From: Uloborus plumipes
Lineage: Eukaryota; Arthropoda; Arachnida; Araneae; Uloboridae
Length of the DNA: 64,000 nt
Direction of reading: 5' to 3'
Assembly (NCBI GenBank): GCA_038373865.1
Contig: JAXGGA010001676.1
Span: 74,501 to 138,500, forward strand
Shown here: in pieces, positions 36,426 through 47,500 of the stretch
Layout of the letters: each line of letters opens with the position of its first letter
Position numbering within the stretch: the first letter of the stretch is position 1
Notes under the pieces: model-generated
Databases searched by the model: none
What the model saw: the letters and a program-made list of their open reading frames with translations, nothing else
What the model was told of the DNA's origin: nothing
Translations under genes and position numbers: made by a program

Positions 36426-37943
36426 ATGTTAAGCATGGAGTCTTTGAAGTTAAAAGCATTGAGAGTTAAACGTGCAGGCTTAAGAACTTCTTTTACGAAA
36501 ACTGCGAATGTCGTAAAAACGGAGTTAGTTCAGGAAGAATTTTCGGCAGATTTAGTAAGAGATAAAATTATTAAATTGCAAAATGTGAATTCAGAACTTA
36601 AACTAATTGACAATCAAATTCTTGATTTATTAGTTGAAGTAGAGGGAATTGAAGAGGATGATGTAAATACAGAAATAGAACATTGTGAAGAGTATTCTGA
36701 TCAATTCATAACTTTGTCTCGGGAAGTTAAGGAAAAATTGCAAGTTTCTAAACCAGTTAAAATAGAATCAAGGTCAGTTGATACCTCTGACATTTCTTTA
36801 AATAGAATTAAGCAATATCGACTTCCGAAAATTGAATTGAAAAAGTTTGACGGGGAATTGATAAATTATTTACCGTTTTGGTCTCAGTTTGAAAAAAATC
36901 ACAATGACCCTGATTTGTATGAGAGTGACAAATTTTCATATTTAATTCAGTGTATGAAATTTGGTTCTCGAGCTAGAGAGTTTATTGAAAGTTATCCAGT
37001 AACTTCCGAGAATTATGAAAAGGCTGTTTCAGCCTTAAAAGAACGCTTCGGAAAGCCGGAACTGTTAGTAGAAGTTTATGTCAGAGAATTAATTAAATTG
37101 ATTGTTTCTAATGTTAAAGCTAAGGATAAATTATCTCTCGATAAACTCTATGATAAAATTGAAGCTCACTTGAGAGCTTTGGAATCTTTAGGTTTAAAGT
37201 TGCACGAAAATACGGCTTGGTTGTTTCCTATGGTGGAATCTTGTCTCACCGAGGATGTTTTAAAAGCGTGGCAAAGAAGTTTGCTCTTTAACGAGCCTGA
37301 AGGAGTTGATCTTTCTCGCCTTTCAAATCTAATGAAATTTTTAAAAGCTGAGGTGGAGGGTGAAGAGAGATTAAAACTAGCTCGTAGCGGATTGGAAACT
37401 GTTAGTCAAAAAGAGGGAAATCGCGAAGGGAAAGGAAAGTCTAAATTTCAGAAACAGGCTCATATTTCCACTGCTTCGGGTTTTCTTAATACTAGGGAAC
37501 GAACTTGTCTTTTTTGCGATAAAATGCATGATAGTAAGAATTGTTACGGTGCGCGTGCATTAACTCTTAATGAAAGGATTGCTAACGTTAAAGAAAAAAA
37601 ATGCTGTTTGAAATGTTTAGAGCCGAATCATATCGCAAAGTTTTGTAAACAGTTTATCAAGTGTTTTGCTTGCGGTAAAGCTCATTGCAATATTTTGTGC
37701 CTAGAGTTTAATAAAGTATCGCAGCCAATTGAAGAAAGGCCGGCGGCAGAAATCGTGCATACAACTATTGTCGGGAAAACTTGTACTCCCGAAGTAGCTT
37801 TAATCACTTTGATGGTAAGAGTAGCGGCGGTTAAAGGCTGTAAAGAAATAAGAGCCCTCTTTGACTGTGGGTCTCAAAAGTCGTACATTTTAGAATCATT
37901 AGCCACAGAGCTCGGATTACCTATAGTTTCTAAAGAAAAGTGA
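36426..37943 (+). pseudogene. BelB Gag and start of protease
   Basis: A coiled N-terminal region (residues 1-130) precedes the BEL/Pao Gag core (PKIELKKFDG, FWSQFEKNHND, FSYLIQCM, ALKERFGKP). A cysteine cluster follows (CLFCDKMHDSKNC, CCLKCLEPNHIAKFC, CFACGKAHC), then a retropepsin start (ALFDCGSQKSYI, with D-C-G as the active site). The frame stops at 37943 within the protease and pol resumes in the -1 frame. The expected segment after LGLPIVSKEK seems lost, so a small deletion is more likely than programmed frameshifting. Confidence 0.88.
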
Positions 37944-39545
37944 AATTGTGTTCAGCCAGCTCATATAGGTACCCAGATTTAGAATTTGAATTTTTAGATC
38001 AAGGTATAATTTGTGGGGACATACCACGAGTACCAAAGGGTCCGATATTAAAAGAATTAAAGCGAAATAGAATTTGGCTATCGGATTTGAGAGACAATTG
38101 CCCTAAAATAGAAATGCTCATAGGAAGTGATATTTACGGAAAAATACTAACCGGGCACGTAAAGCAATTGAAAGGGGGTTTAACAGCAATTTGTACAAAA
38201 TTGGGCTGGACTGTTTGCGGTGAGGCTGATTTTGGTAATAAAAGTAAAAATGCTTCAGCTTTATGTACGAGTTTAGCTATGCAGGATTTTAAGATTTCCG
38301 ATCTATGGAGTTTAGAAACTATCAGAATTTTAGATGCGAATCAAAGTTTAAGTAACGCTTCCGAGGAAAGAATTGCTCGAGATCAGTTTTTGAATTCTCT
38401 GTCGCGAAACGAAGAGGGTCGTTACTGTGTGGGGTTACCTTGGTTGGGGTGCAATTTAGAATTGCCCTCAAATCGTCATGTAGCTGAAAGAAGGTTGTTC
38501 AATGTCAACCGGAAACTTAAGTCTTTACAAAAATATGAAGAATACGATAGAATTTTTAAAGAATGGTTAGATGAGGGTGTAATTGAAGTAGTACCAAATG
38601 ATGAAGTGGATTTTAAGGGGCATTATTTACCGCATCATCCAGTTTTCAAACTAAGTAGTGTTACGACGAAGATAAGACCCGTATTTGATGCATCGTGTAA
38701 AGTTAATAGATCCCCATCTCTTAATGACTGTTTGGTTAAAGGTCCAAATCTGATCGAAGAAATTCCGTCGATTTTGCTGAGATTTAGAGAGAAATCAATT
38801 GGTGTTACGTCTGACATTAGGCGTGCATTTTTGCAAATAGAGTTAAAAAAAGAAGATAGGGATTTTTTGAGATTCTTATGGTGGGAGAAAGATAATGTGA
38901 AGATTTTCCGCCATAAAAGAATAGTTTTTGGTGTTCGGCCAAGTCCATTTTTGCTCGGAGGAGTTATTTCATACCATTTGTCAAAAGTACCTCCTTATCA
39001 AAGTTTTATTGCGCAGAAATTAGAAAAGTCATTTTATATTGATAATTGCGTAACTTCGGTAGATAATGAAAGAGATCTTGTGGATTTCGTAAAAATTTCT
39101 ACAGAAATTTTAGCTGACGCTCGAATGGACTTACGTATGTGGACTTATGGTCCAATAGAGAAAAATATTACGTTAGTGCCAGAGTTGAGCTTAGATTCCC
39201 CAACATTAGTGGCGATTCTCAATTTTTACGTAAAGATTATCTAATTTTCTGTCCCCAATAGAGAATCCCGTTCCAGTTTTAGGAATTATATGGGACGGAA
39301 AATTAAATAATCTTTACGTAAAAATTGAGAATGTAGTGGTAAAAAAGGTAACAAAAAGGGAAGTTTTGTCATTAACGCAAACAATATTTGATCCTTTGGG
39401 TTTTTTGACACCTGTTTTGTTACAGGCAAAATTGTTGCTACAGGAAATTTGGGCGCTGAAAATAGACTGGGACACTCCTTTACCCGAAAGTAGTTTGAAA
39501 GAGTGCATACAGTTTGGGAGACTCTCAAATAATACTATGAAATAA
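37940..39545 (+). pseudogene. BelB protease end, RT and A17 region
   Basis: Open from 37940 to 39244: protease tail (IEMLIGSDIYGKILTG), RT (KIRPVFDAS, SDIRRAFLQI, RDFLRFLWW) and palm YIDN. A compound insertion at 39195-39262 then ends the frame. Downstream, the A17-type region (VPVLGIIWDGK, FDPLGFLTPVLL) continues to about 39510, where homology stops. Confidence 0.88.
39195..39262 (+). other. Two-part templated insertion in BelB pol
   Basis: 39195-39214 repeats 20 bases of the LTR/primer-site junction (36214-36233) exactly. 39215-39255 is an inverted copy (39 of 41 bases, both differences transitions) of 39292-39332, which lies 36 bases downstream. Confidence 0.85.
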
Positions 39546-40628
39546 AATAAATATTTGCAATAATATCTACAATCAGAACTATGAAACATACCTAAAGGTG
39601 TTTTTTTTGAGTCATATGACATTTCTTGCATAATAGTTTCCATAAGTTTCTTGTTGCATATAAGTTCCAGAAGAGACTATTGAAAAGAGACGAAAAAAAA
39701 TCAATGGATAATATAAGCAAAAACCACATACATATGAAATAGTTCCACTTATTAAAGAGACAAATTTGTGTATAGAAATATAGCTAAAAAGAAAAAAAAC
39801 TTTCTCGTTTATTGAATTTAAGTATTTAGTCAATCAAATAAGAAAGAGAAAGGATGCATAACTAAGTGTCATCAAATTTGTGATAATTTTTGCACTTTGT
39901 TGCACATGTCTACACATGTTTACAACGGAGTACTTTATACAAGTAATCAGCTCCTTATTAAACTTCAGAACTTGGAATAACTGTACAAAACTAAAACCAC
40001 TTAATGCATCAAAATATTAGAGGCTGCCATGACGACACCTTGGTGAAGAGATAAAACAAATACCGTATTACCCCGCATTAGCCAGCATGACGGAAAAACT
40101 GAGGTTGACTAGCACGCCAGAAAATTCGAATTTTCCGGCATGCCGGATAGTTCAAGGTTCATCTTATAGCAAAACAAAAATTAATTTCTCTCCTCAGTTT
40201 TAACCGCAAAGCAAACCACTATAATTAAAAGTAATAATAAACGCCTTTCTCAAAAACAAACCAACGAGTTAAAGATCTTCGTGACTAAATAAATCATGGT
40301 GGTTTGATGGTGCAGTATCTTGCTACTATTTATTAATATTTTTACAAAGTTAAATTGTTTAATTGTATTAATAAAATGATTTATACTGCCGTGATGCAAA
40401 AGTGATATCTGCACTGAGCAGCAAATGCAGAAATCACTTCTTAATGTTTTATACTGGCAGCAATAAGTGTTGCCACCAGACGTGGAAAGGTAGAAAGAAC
40501 TCTGACGTTGATCAAAATAAGTCTAAGCAAACCACGAGGAAGATAGTCTACTTGCTGTGTTTTTCTTTTAGTTTTTGGCTTTCATTGGTAAGTTTATGTG
40601 TTTTTAAAATTTATATCTTGTATTCTTC
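39546..40628. other. Unassigned AT-rich DNA
   Basis: No gene. A patch near 40070-40150 has GCCAGCATGACGG and CCGGCATGCCGG words. Confidence 0.4.
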
Positions 40629-40961
40629 ATGGTTTTCCCGAAGGTAATATGTAATCATGACTAGGGATGCACCGATTAATCGGCAGTACCGATTAATCGG
40701 CCATAATCGGCCACTTTGCCGATTATAAATAATCGGCAAAATCTGGCCGATTAATCGGCTGAAAAATATTTTTCAGATATTATTCTTTAAAGTATACTTT
40801 CACTAGGAAACTATGATGAATAATTTTATTAACAGTAATAATAATCCTCACAGTTGATATAAAGCTTTTTTTTTTAATTAATTCTCCTACTTTGAATAAA
40901 TATACATAGACAATGATGCAACATTCTTATGGTTTTCCCGAAGGTAATATGTAATCATGAC
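40629..40961. mobile_element. hAT-like fragment flanked by 33-bp direct repeats
   Basis: The same 33 bases lie at 40629-40661 and 40929-40961, offset exactly 300. The insert begins TAGGGATGCACCGATTAATC, a hAT-type end, with several GATTAATCGGC words, but its right end carries no inverted partner. Confidence 0.6.
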
Positions 40962-41333
40962 ATGTTAATGTTTCAGATTATTTGAAATTGGAGAAAGAAA
41001 AAGTGTGTCATGAATTTGTCCCTCTGGGCTGTTAGGGAGTCTTTACCAAAGAGACTGAGTATTAGGGTGGAGTGAAAGTACGGGCAAATTTTTTTTTTCG
41101 AAATTCAATTTCTTTTAGCGCGGAAAAGTTGCCATTTGGTCCTAAAAAGGAGGGGCTAAAATATTTTTACTGTAGCTTTCCATGTTCAGGGTCCGTTTTG
41201 ACCTTGAAATCTGCAAATTTTACAGTTTTTTCGTAAAATTCCACTTTCAATGCAGATAATTTTTATTTTTGATGCTAAACTTTTTGTGGAGGGTAAAAAA
41301 CATGATTTAATATTAAAAAGGATAAAGTTAAAA

Positions 41334-42120
41334 TCTATATATATATAAAAGAAAGTCGTGTTAGTTACACTATTTATAACTCAAGAACGGCTGTACCGAT
41401 ATGGCTAAAAATTGGTGGGTAGGTAGCTTAGAGCCAGGAGACGGACATAGGCTATAATTTATGTGTGTCAGTTACATAAATGGAAAAAAATGTCTTATTG
41501 ACTTCGCCTTTTTACGAAGCCTTTTTTGACACCTCCATGGCTGAGCGACATAAAGCACACGTTCTGGCAGCTTCCGGAGCGCAGTAAACAGGTTGTAAGT
41601 TATCTGTGCGTTGAGTGTTATTTGACTGTTTTGTGAAGTAAATTATAAACAAACGCGTTGCTTCCCTTGAAATTTATATGTGATAAGCTGTCAGAAACGA
41701 TTGCTCATTCCGAGGATCCCGCTGATCCCGACCGATATGCCGTTTGAATTTAAAAGACTTAAATTTCCTATCCGTCATGCATTTGTCATGACCATCAACA
41801 AATCACAAGGCCAATTCTTAAAAGTTTGTGGTTTGAATCTAAAACATCACTGTGTTTTTCCCATGGTCAATTATATGTGGCATGTTCACGGGCCGGAAGA
41901 CCATCTGCGTTGTTTGTTTTTGCGCCTGATAATAAAACAAAAAATGTTGTGTATCACAAGGTATTTAAGTGAAGAGCAACCTATGTACTGAAATACAGAA
42001 ACAATAATGAATGATTAATGTAGGTACTTAATTTTTCTTTTGTATTTTCTAATAATAAAAATCTTAATAAATTCAAAAATTTGTTTATTAAGGCGGAACA
42101 GAGTTCGCAGGGTCAGCTAG
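41334..42120 (+). mobile_element. Truncated Helitron
   Basis: The 5' end TCTATATATATATA follows an A; the 3' end CTAG is followed by T, as expected for insertion between A and T. A short hairpin (GCGGAAC/GTTCGC) lies about 12 bases before CTAG. 787 bp with a helicase remnant. Known Helitrons share these termini. Confidence 0.8.
41680..41991 (+). pseudogene. Helitron helicase (PIF1-like) C-terminal remnant
   Basis: PRIPLIPTDMPFEFKRLKFP and TINKSQGQFLKVCGLNL are the conserved final blocks of Rep/helicase proteins. A frameshift just after LKHHC scrambles the rest. Rep and most of the helicase are absent. Confidence 0.8.
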
Positions 42121-42385
42121 TATTTACATATATATTTTTTTAGTCCTTAGGGCCGTTTTGAAATTGAATTTCAAAAACCTTGCTTTTGCTTTATAGTGCT
42201 TTAATATTGACTTATTTTTTTCTATACTAAGTATAAAAAAAGTTATTATAGAAAAAATATGTTTTAAAAATGTTATGTAGTACTATTAACACATAACTGA
42301 TAAATTTATACTCTCTATTTCATTTTAAACATCAGCTTTTAACCCCTTTTTTTTCTTGAAAAATGTTGCTTTTTTAACTACAGTA

Positions 42386-42613
42386 CCGTAAAGTCGGGTT
42401 ACTTGGACCCACAAGGAGGTTACTTGAGCCCACAGTAAAATGATAAAATTTGGGTTTGGTACTAGCATTAGAGACTGCAGAGTGCTTCTACCTAGAGGAG
42501 AAACGAGGAACTACGTGCCAGTCTTCAACTAATAAGTACCAAACCTAGATTTTATCATTTTACTGTAATGGGCTCAAGTAACCCCTTAGGGTCCAAGTAA
42601 CCCGACTTTACGG
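42386..42613. mobile_element. Hairpin MITE with TA duplication
   Basis: About 78-bp arms beginning CCGTAAAGTCGGGTTACTTG are near-identical inverted copies; TA flanks both ends. 228 bp, non-coding. Confidence 0.85.
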
Positions 42614-42962
42614 TATTTATAACTTCCTTCTCTTTCCCGTAAATAAATAACAAATGTCATGAAAAAGTTTCAATACCACCAAGTCAGAAGCATAAGTTTT
42701 ATCTTCACCATTTGTTTATTCCGAGGGATGTCCTTGAAACCCTTCACTTCTAGAGTCTGCGTATGGAGATAGTTCACCTCCCTCTCACTCTTGATTTGAG
42801 GAATGAATTCACCCATAGCCATGTGGCATCTGTTTCGCATGTCATCCAAGAAAAAATAAGCAAACACATTTTTAACTGAGCTTGTGCCTCAAACATTTAG
42901 TTTTCTCGAATTAGTGTACGTGAACTGTTGAATGTCCGTTTGTAAGTCAATTTTTTTGGAAA

Positions 42963-43195
42963 ATGGCTACTCGTAGTCAAATTAAAACGAGAACAAATTT
43001 ACAGTGTCCTGTGTTTGGAACACCAAAAGAGTTGAGTAAGCTGGTTTTGCCCACTTATGAAGACATGATGAAATATTATTTACATGTAAGGAACCAGTTA
43101 AAGCCATATGAAACAACGAAAGAGCCCACGATACCTGAAATCTCCGAGGCAGTAGCTTTACATATAGAAGAACTGTAGGCGAAAGCTTCAATACC
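42963..43195 (+). pseudogene. Unknown ORF, N-terminal part, before the mariner
   Basis: ATG 42963 opens a 71-codon frame (MATRSQIKTRTN..., PVFGTPKELSKLVLPTYEDM) that ends at TAG 43177. The frame continues as AKASIP up to the mariner and resumes beyond it at 55448 with TVSHDRVLKLIRAYH. The TA duplication fits this join exactly. I recall similar multicopy proteins in arthropod gene models but cannot name a function. Dead by nonsense codon and insertion. Confidence 0.7.
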
Positions 43196-43273
43196 TACCA
43201 GGTGTGTAAGTATGAAACCGGAATTTTTCTACAGGAAAAACACGTTTATTGTAATGATATGATACAAAGTACC

Positions 43274-43935
43274 TTATTCAAAGTATTGTCCGTCGCTATC
43301 TATACATTTTTGCCATTGTTCTGGCAATTTGTGGATTCCGCGCCATAAGAACTGTTGATCTTTTGAGGCAAACCAATCATTGAGTCATTTTCGTACAGCT
43401 TCGTAAGAAGTCAAGCGCTGCTCAGTAAGTGCATATCCCATCAATGCAAACAAGTAATAATCGGATGGGGCAAGGTCCAGTGAGTAAGCCGCATGCAAAA
43501 GAATCTCCCAACGGAACGACTCTATCGTTCCCTGGAGCCGTTTTGCTTTGTGTGCTGGTGCGTCGTCATGCAGCAAAATTACCTTGTGTTATCTTTGTTG
43601 GTATTTTGGTCGTTTTGCACTCAAAGCTCGATTCAAATTGGTCATTTGTTGTCGGTAGCGTTCAGTATTGATAGTTTCCCCAGGTCTTCGTCCAACAAGG
43701 CTTGCAGGTCAGCGTCTTCAAACTTTTCCGGTGGTCTTCCACGTTCTTCGTTCCTCACGTCAAAATCGCCACTTCTGAACCGTTTGAACCACTCGAAACA
43801 CTGTGTTCTACCGAGAGCATGCTCACCATACGCCTCCACAAGCATTCGATGTGATTCGGCTGCAGTTTTCTTCAGATGAAAACTGAAAACTAGTGATGTC
43901 GGCAAATCGTAATTTGTTGGCACAAAACTCGACAT
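43274..43935 (-). pseudogene. Mariner transposase, internally deleted
   Basis: Minus strand, start near 43935 (MSSFVPT). The N-terminal DNA-binding part (LKKTAAESHRMLVEAYGEHA) runs to LLDEDL near 43685. The sequence then jumps to the INTERYRQQ block and HDDAPAH, DLAPSDYYLFALMG and the C-terminus. The deletion removes the segment with the first catalytic Asp and shifts frame. A TGA also replaces a Trp-like codon after YEAVRK. The final stop is 43274-43276. Cannot be active. Confidence 0.9.
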
Positions 43936-44094
43936 GTTTATCTCTAATAAATTAATGCTACTGAATGAAACTCGTGTTATTGTGAGTTGGAAATCTTTGT
44001 CGCATATCAATACAATAACAAGACACCGCTGACGTGATGAGTCGGTAACTACATCGACATCTAGCGCCACTTATGGGAAATTCCGGTTTCATAC

Positions 44095-44468
44095 TGTTAC
44101 GCAACGATCGGGTAAGTATACCGACGCGTTCTCCCGCAGTCACATAGCGCGTTGTTTTCTCCGATCGGCGAGGAGGCGTCGCGCTCATCGCTCTTCCCGG
44201 GAGAGCGGAAGATTCGCTCTGACGCGTGTGCGTGACGCGTTAAGTGCGCTTGTCGCTGATTGGACGAGACACTTCATGCGCCGTTCGGCTTTGCTTCGCG
44301 GCGACTTATGTATAAAACGTGGAGCGGCTGGGATGCCGAGGCTGGATCCGCACTTTGATGTCAGATAGATGCCGGCTTTTGTAAATACGTTCATATTAAC
44401 TAAGTATGTTAATAAAACTTCTTAAGTTACTTTTAAGTCGAGTTGGATTTATTTGCAAAAGTATAACA
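44095..44468 (+). repeat. CopD 5' LTR, CpG-rich
   Basis: TGTTAC...ATAACA, 374 bp. TATAAAA at 44311. By eye about 35-40 CpG in the first 300 bp, against AT-rich surroundings. The 3' LTR lacks 48 bases found here between about 44223 and 44273. Confidence 0.92.
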
Positions 44469-44469
44469 A

Positions 44470-44483
44470 GGTCATGTGCCCAG
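44470..44483 (+). promoter_or_regulatory. CopD primer-binding site (diverged)
   Basis: GGTCATGTGCCCAG matches the initiator tRNA anticodon-arm complement with two differences. Confidence 0.6.
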
Positions 44484-44583
44484 GTACCCTTCAACTGCGA
44501 TGTTCTGAAATAAAAAGAAGGGGGGCCAATGAGTTCGGAAATTTAATTATTCAGTCGGTCCTGCATTTTGAAAAAAGGAAAAA

Positions 44584-47500
44584 ATGGCAGACTCTGGCAT
44601 CGAAAAGTTGTCCTCGAGCAACTACAGCACGTGGTGCACTGATATCAAGGCCTTACTGATGGAACGCGGCTGTTGGAAGTTTATAATAAATGCGGAAACC
44701 AAGTTAGATGTCGATGCTTCAACAAAGGACGCCGAGAAATTCAATTAACACAAAGATAAAGCTTACTCAACAATTTACCTCAACATTTCGAAGGAATACC
44801 GCCCATTGATTTCTGAAACAGACGATGGAGCCAAGGCATGGGAGCTACTGAAGCAACACTTCACTCCAAAGACGCGGGCCCGAATAGTTTCACTCCTAGA
44901 TGAATTCTTTAGCTGCCGTTACCAAGACAGGGAAGGAATTGGAATCTTCGCATCACGTCTTCGCTTCATAGTATCGCAACTGAACAATGCAGGTAAAACT
45001 ATCGAGGACTTGTTCCAGGCATTTCAACTACTAAGATACTTACCAGAGGACTTTCAAGGTATCGTTCAAAATCTTTACAGACTGTCCGACAAGGACTTCA
45101 CTTTCGATAACGTGTTAAAAGAACTAATTGCCGAAGAAAGTCGACTGAAACAGTCGTCCTTGGACTTTCAAAGGGTTAATAGCGTTTATGTAAAAAGTAA
45201 TTTGAAAGTGCCTTTTGTAAATAATGTAAATGATTTTTCTAGTAGTTATGTTAAAAATAATAATGCTAATTCAAATCGACGGAAATTCAAGAATAAATTT
45301 AGGAAAATAGGTCCTTGTTTTCGATGTAATAAATTAGGGCATTTGAAGAAAGATTGCAGTATGGGGCAAGAAAATGAGGGGAAAAGTGATAAAAAGTTAA
45401 ATTTTATTACTGAAGCCTTTATTAGCAATGAGGTCTCTGAAAAGGAGAAATTATTGTGGGTCTTTGATACCGCAGCAACTGCCCATTTCTGTAATGATTT
45501 GGACCTATTTACTTCATATAAACGTGTAACTAATACAAATATGTCACTAGCTGTAGGCAATAGTACTGTGGAAGCAGTCGGTATAGTCGATATTTATTTT
45601 ATTAGTGATGGCAAAAAGCAGTCGATAACACTGCATAATGTTATGTATTCTCCCAAGTTAAAACGAAATTTACTATCTGGTCCTTTGTTCGATAAAGGAG
45701 GAGCATCTTTTATTGGTAAAAATGGTAGTATAAAAGTCATTTCAAGTGATGGTAATGTCATTTTTGTAGCTCGAAAACTTAATGGGTTATATTTTTGTGA
45801 ACCTAAATATCCCAAAATAAATCCTGCTAGTGTTAGTAAAAATACTAATAATTTGGTTTCTGCAAATCCAGAAAATGTAAAAATTTGGCATGACCGTTTT
45901 TGCCATGTAAATAATAAGTATATTATTGAAACTAGTAAAAACGATAGCGTTAGGGGGATGAAAAAATTAGAAAATGAAAAACTAGATTGTGACACATGTA
46001 AGATAGCTAAATCTAAGAGTTTACCTTTTAAAAGTATTGGTAAAATAAGGTCTGAACGCCCTTTAGAATTAGTTCATATGGATGTTTGTGGGCCTTTGCC
46101 TCAAGAGTCGATAAATAAAAAACGCTATTTTCTAACCATTATCGATGACTTTTCCAGAAAAGTAACTGTTTATCCTATGTCGGAAAAAGGGGAAGTATTT
46201 GACTTATTTAGAAGATTTCAAACTAGAGCAGAAAGATTTTTAAATTTGAAATTAATAAATGTTAGAACTGATAACGGCATGGAGTTTTGTCATGATAAGT
46301 TTAAAAAGTTTCTCGAAACAGAGGGGATAAGGGCAGAAAGGACAAATACATATTCTCCCCAGCAAAATGGTGTCGCAGAACGTTTTAACTATACTGCTCT
46401 AGATGCCATAAAAGCTATGTTAAAGCACAGCAATATGGACAGCTCATTTTGGGATGAGGCTTTACTTTGTTTTTCCTATACATGGAACAGACTGTGTCAT
46501 GGCAATAACAGTAAGACCCCATTCGAATTGTATAGTAAAAAGAAACCATCGGTAAAACACCTAATTACATTTGGCTCAACTGCATATGTAAATGTCCCCA
46601 AACAATTAAGAAACAAACTAGAAATGCGAGCTAAGAAGGGTGTAATGGTGGGGTATGGGTTATATACAAGGGGGTATCGTATTTGGATGCCTGACGAAAG
46701 GAAAATTAAAGAAACGATTAACGTAAAATTTGACGAAAGAATGCAGGTCAATACATTGAATCCCGACCCTGAAATCTCAAGGGACAATTATATTTATCGG
46801 GAATCGGAAGAATCCTCGGAAGAATCAGACTCGGACGACGAATCTGACAGGGAGGAACCTGAAAAACTTTCGGCAAAAGAGACTAAATGGATAAGGCAGG
46901 CCGTACCGAGGAAGGACGGGTCGCGGACAGATATCTATTACACCACTGAAAACTCAAATATTCGTTTAAGGTCACCTAATGACGTAGAAAAATACTGTCA
47001 AAAACATAACATTAAATTTTATAAAGATATGTTTGATTTTAGTGGCAAAAATACTTATTCAGGTAAAGTTAAATCCCAAACTCCCGTTAAAGATAATTTT
47101 CAAAGTGCAGCAGAAAATTTTGCGGAAGTGTGTCACGTTGAGGTGCAAATTCCCAGAAACTATAGTGAAGCTTTAAAATCACCCAAAAAAGATAAATGGC
47201 AAAATGCTATGGAAGATGAAATAAAAGTACTGCATGAGCGGCAAACTTGGGATTTGGTGCCGAAACCGAAAAACGCGGATGTTTTAGGGTGCAGGTGGGT
47301 ATACACAATCAAAAAGAATGATAAAAATGAAATTGTGAGATACCGCGCCCGTTTAGTTGCTCAAGGTTATAAGCAGCAAAAGGGGGTTAATTACGACGAA
47401 GTTTTTAGTCCCGTTGTAAATTTTTCTATTGTTCGTATGTTTTTCTCAATATTTGTATGTTTCTTAGGATGGTCACATTGTCAAGTTGACATCAAATGTG

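Larger units (their letters stand above)
35797..39545 (+). mobile_element. BelB: BEL/Pao element, 5' LTR to mid-Pol
   Basis: 5' LTR, primer site, Gag, protease start and RT through the A17 region in order. Homology stops near 39510-39545; RNase H, integrase and 3' LTR are absent. Frame breaks lie in the protease (about 37940) and at a compound insertion (39195-39262). Confidence 0.88.
41064..42383. other. Older unassigned repeat, split by the Helitron
   Basis: AGGGTGGAGTGAAAGT at 41064 resembles the AGGGTGG end at 32850. Similar AT-rich sequence continues after the Helitron at 42121. No coding signal outside the Helitron. Confidence 0.35.

Noticed and set aside
37935..37950. Programmed -1 frameshift between BelB Gag and Pol
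   Set aside because: The break is inside the protease domain and expected residues are missing, so a small deletion is more likely.
42670..42867. Minus-strand 65-residue frame left of the unknown ORF
   Set aside because: Its composition looks protein-like, but I see no domain, start context or homologue; kept out of the gene list.
44746..44748. TAA in CopD Gag as a regulated readthrough stop
   Set aside because: UAA-CAC is not a leaky context and lies in the middle of Gag; a simple nonsense mutation fits better.
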